A stretch of DNA of 64,000 nucleotides, taken from contig JACZWU010000006.1 in NCBI GenBank assembly GCA_022571985.1, positions 124,001-188,000 of the forward strand, written 5' to 3'. The DNA comes from Candidatus Zixiibacteriota bacterium (GTDB taxonomy: Bacteria; Zixibacteria; MSB-5A5; GN15; FEB-12). Positions 62,856 to 64,000 of the stretch are shown here, one piece after another; the stretch's first letter is position 1, and each line of letters begins with the position of its first letter. Under the pieces are notes generated by a model. The model was not told where the DNA came from and did no database searches. It worked only from the letters and a program-made list of their open reading frames with translations. Both the position numbers and the translations under genes were made by a program.

Positions 62856-63231
62856 TTGTGCTTAACATGACAAAACAATCGTTTATGGCTGACTTAAACT
62901 TTTCTAACAATTTTCTAACAACGAACTTCACTTTGCTTCAACCAACTTAACCCAACTTCAACTAACTTCACTCAACTTAACCTTGACAGGTTAACGATTT
63001 ATGCTTAAGTTTCACTATTGTGTGGAGCTAGCAAAATACCTTGCGGAGAATTGGATCATTTTGCTGCCAGCCTAATCGTTTTTATCAACCGGTTTAGAAG
63101 TATTATTGAATGTTCACGAGTACAATTGAAATCAGGTAAAACCATAAGGGTCAATCAGGAGAAAACTGAACGGAATACATTAATGACCTATAGAAAATTT
63201 TCAATAAAGAATTTGATACCATAAAGTTTCC
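62856..63231. other. Candidate right end of the island with att-like and short tandem repeats
   Basis: CTTAAACTTTTCTAACA (62,893-62,909) and a second TTTTCTAAC copy (62,909-62,920) mirror the motif after tRNA-Ser (26,981-26,998). They are followed by degenerate repeats of AACTTAACC and AACTTCA (about 62,924-62,985) and a TTAACC...GGTTAA palindrome. No tRNA fragment of useful length is seen. A short frame at 63,018-63,224 is not supported as a gene. Confidence 0.45.
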
Positions 63232-63260
63232 TTGACACTTGCTCAAAAATTACATATTCA
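63232..63260 (+). promoter_or_regulatory. Sigma-70-type promoter of the distal epimerase gene
   Basis: A -35 TTGACA (63,232-63,237), 17-base spacer and -10-like TATTCA (63,255-63,260) lie 40 bases before ATG 63,300. A good GGAG ribosome site lies at 63,290-63,293. Sequence evidence only. Confidence 0.6.
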
Positions 63261-63299
63261 AGCGATTCGGTGGAATTGTCAGTATAGTAGGAGCTAGGG

Positions 63300-64000
63300 A
63301 TGAGAAAAATACTTGTTACCGGAGGTGCTGGATTCATCGGTTCTCACCTTGTTAAGTCATTGGTGAAAAGCGATTGTCAAGTGCGAGTGATTGACAATTT
63401 TTACACTGGCCGAGAAGAGAACCTAGAGGGTTGTTTAAACCAGATTGAGCTGTTTCGATATGATGTGCGAGACTTGAAAGCACTTAAAGAAGTCGCAAAG
63501 AATGTTTCTCAAGTATATCATCTTGCAGCCGTTTCTTCTGTGCCCCAATCCGTTGACGATCCGCAGACTACATTTGAAATTAATTTGACTGGAACATGGA
63601 ACGTGCTCGAGGCATCCCGTATTAATAAAGTTGACCGAGTAGTTTTCGCCTCATCGGCGTCAGTTTACAATTCACGTACAAATATTCCATTCAAAGAATC
63701 CATGTCACTACTTCCTAGTTCTCCGTATGCGACCAGCAAACTTATTGGTGAACAATTATGCGATTTGTATCTCTCGCTTTACAATTTAAAAACAGTATGT
63801 CTCCGATTGTTCAGCGTTTACGGGCCCCGTCAGAATCTTCATCCACAATATCCGCACGTCATTCCGAGTTTTGCCACGCGATTACTTAAGAAGGAAACTC
63901 CAGTTATTTACGGAAATGGTCGACAGACAAGAGATTTCATATTTGTAGATGATGTTGTTCAGGCATTGCTACGGGCGGGCAGCAGTAGTGAAGTTATTGG
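63300..64000 (+). CDS. Extended-SDR sugar-nucleotide epimerase/dehydratase, cut by the right edge
   Basis: Translated from ATG 63,300; the frame is open at the window end (233 residues seen). It has an NAD-binding TGGAGFIGSH, a YATSK active-site motif preceded by ASSASVYN, and the substrate loop RLFSVYGPRQNLHP and GNGRQTRDFIFVDD. It is typical of UDP-sugar or dTDP-sugar epimerases. Expected to serve surface polysaccharide synthesis. As it lies beyond the att-like repeats, it may be host backbone next to the tRNA-Ser island, or cargo just outside it. Confidence 0.92.
   Translation, partial: MRKILVTGGAGFIGSHLVKSLVKSDCQVRVIDNFYTGREENLEGCLNQIELFRYDVRDLKALKEVAKNVSQVYHLAAVSSVPQSVDDPQTTFEINLTGTWNVLEASRINKVDRVVFASSASVYNSRTNIPFKESMSLLPSSPYATSKLIGEQLCDLYLSLYNLKTVCLRLFSVYGPRQNLHPQYPHVIPSFATRLLKKETPVIYGNGRQTRDFIFVDDVVQALLRAGSSSEVI

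Noticed and set aside
63018-63224. 68-codon plus-strand frame before the distal epimerase
   Set aside because: No ribosome-binding site, odd composition and overlap with the att-like repeat area. Not supported as a gene.
1-64000. CRISPR array or cas genes
   Set aside because: No regularly spaced identical repeats of 25-40 bases and no Cas proteins were seen. The short tandem AACTTAACC repeats at 62,924-62,985 are too irregular.

Overview
The window looks like a chromosomal segment of a Gram-negative bacterium carrying a large mobile insertion. Outer-membrane-barrel, lipoprotein and secreted proteins are frequent. Three secreted proteins end in dockerin-like tails of the type NILDLTxLVDFIFRGG. 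From memory such tails are common in Zixibacteria and related FCB-group candidate phyla. That assignment is inference and no marker phylogeny was done.

Region 1 (1-26,600) is the apparent host backbone. It starts with a five-gene minus-strand set: ECF sigma factor, two DUF4097/toastrack-like exported proteins, a bactofilin-like membrane protein and an HtrA protease cut by the left edge. This is a plausible envelope-stress unit. Then come lipoproteins, a stand-alone rpsD with a good promoter and terminator, a Met-rich CxxC exported protein, an acidic orphan protein, two tandem BNR/dockerin proteins, a Na+:alanine symporter, a GT39-like membrane protein, a UDP-sugar epimerase, a subtilase with dockerin, a SLOG-like orphan, a porin placed directly behind a truncated DtxR-type repressor and its palindromic operator, a beta-helix protein and a lipoprotein.

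Region 2 (26,896-62,910) begins at tRNA-Ser(TGA), followed by a tyrosine integrase. A CTTAA-(2-3 nt)-TTTTCTAACA sequence just after the tRNA recurs at 62,893-62,909, so the ~36-kb interval is a candidate genomic island. It contains: (a) a translationally coupled defence-like operon of C5 DNA methyltransferase, dual-GHKL kinase with a MORC-like N-terminus and a receiver protein with an RNRLAH HEPN-like motif, with a convergent Vsr endonuclease; (b) a mobile-element core with two HerA/VirD4-like ATPases, an excisionase-like HTH, winged-helix and coiled-coil proteins and no visible relaxase; (c) a DUF932 gene and a decayed RelE toxin; (d) a BACON/Kre9-type lipoprotein, two more tyrosine recombinases, a SnoaL-like lipoprotein, a PHP-domain protein and a divergent S8 protease with a phage tail-fibre motif; (e) an Mre11/Rad50-like pair in which the Rad50-like protein has a membrane hairpin.

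Region 3 (63,232-64,000) returns to a sugar-nucleotide epimerase with its own promoter, cut by the right edge. The strongest candidate for an under-described system is the Dcm / dual-GHKL kinase / REC-HEPN / Vsr cluster at 28,517-33,426.
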